A DNA stretch of 5,326 bases from assembly GCF_014287955.1 (NCBI RefSeq), contig NZ_JACOPD010000018.1, forward strand, positions 1 through 5,326, in the 5' to 3' direction. Below, in pieces: positions 5,216 through 5,326 of this stretch; position 1 is the stretch's first letter, and each line of letters begins with the position of its first letter. This DNA is from Lachnospira hominis (ex Liu et al. 2021) (GTDB lineage: Bacteria; Bacillota; Clostridia; Lachnospirales; Lachnospiraceae). The position numbers and the translations under genes are program-made. The notes under the pieces were generated by a model that was not told the DNA's origin, did no database searches, and was given only the letters and a program-made list of their open reading frames with translations.

Positions 5216-5326
5216 ATTTTATGGTGCTTGCGAGCACCGAAAAAATATAAAAATGAGTAATTGGAGCACCGAAAAGACAAAACGGGCACCGAGAACTAAA
5301 TCTATCCAAGCACCCAATGGTTCAAA
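5208..5326. repeat. Terminal direct repeat, right copy (circular overlap)
   Basis: Identical to 1-119. Reading through it shows that the terminator at 5178-5215 leads directly into the AGCACC cluster and then the leader of the acetyltransferase operon. The unique circle would be bases 1-5207. Confidence 0.95.

Overview
This window looks like a low-GC Bacillota (Firmicutes) sequence, most likely from a gut clostridium of the Lachnospiraceae type. The grounds are AT-rich coding sequence, strong purine-rich ribosome binding sites, and small families (DUF3784, DUF1349, clostridial AraC/MFS pairs) typical of that group. The taxonomic call is an inference from style, not from a marker gene.

Bases 1-119 are identical to bases 5208-5326. 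The simplest reading is that the window is a complete contig of a circular molecule, or of a tandem unit, with a unique length of 5207 bp, and that the 119-bp overlap is the assembler's closure. On that circle the layout is: (i) a weakly coding, repeat-rich segment (about 4860-5207, then 1-380); (ii) a two-gene plus-strand operon, a YiaC-like GNAT acetyltransferase and a three-segment DUF3784 membrane protein (381-1172); (iii) about 490 bp without an intact gene, holding a 12-bp inverted repeat and protein-like minus-strand scraps (1173-1665); (iv) a minus-strand AraC-family regulator (1666-2562) diverging from (v) a plus-strand operon of a 12-segment MFS transporter and a DUF1349 protein (2678-4531); (vi) a broken minus-strand small gene (4573-4857).

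The most striking non-coding feature is at 5127-5167. It is the 3' half of a tRNA, from the anticodon loop (CCT, tRNA-Arg) to the discriminator base, without the 5' half. A strong intrinsic terminator follows at 5178-5215. A tRNA 3' half of this kind is the classical attachment site of tRNA-targeting integrative elements. Copies of the hexamer AGCACC/GGTGCT cluster on both sides of it, as arm-type recombinase sites might. No recombinase, relaxase or replication gene is visible. If the circle is real, it would be a cargo-only circular form (5.2 kb) that depends on functions supplied in trans, or an excised/tandem genomic islet.

The AraC-MFS-DUF1349 set reads as a substrate-responsive uptake cassette: the regulator probably senses a small molecule through its cupin domain and controls the transporter operon from the shared 100-bp divergent promoter region. 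The DUF1349 protein has the beta-sandwich family signature and probably acts on or binds the imported, perhaps glycosidic, compound; the substrate cannot be read from the sequence. The GNAT-DUF3784 pair is a separate transcription unit with no obvious functional link to it.
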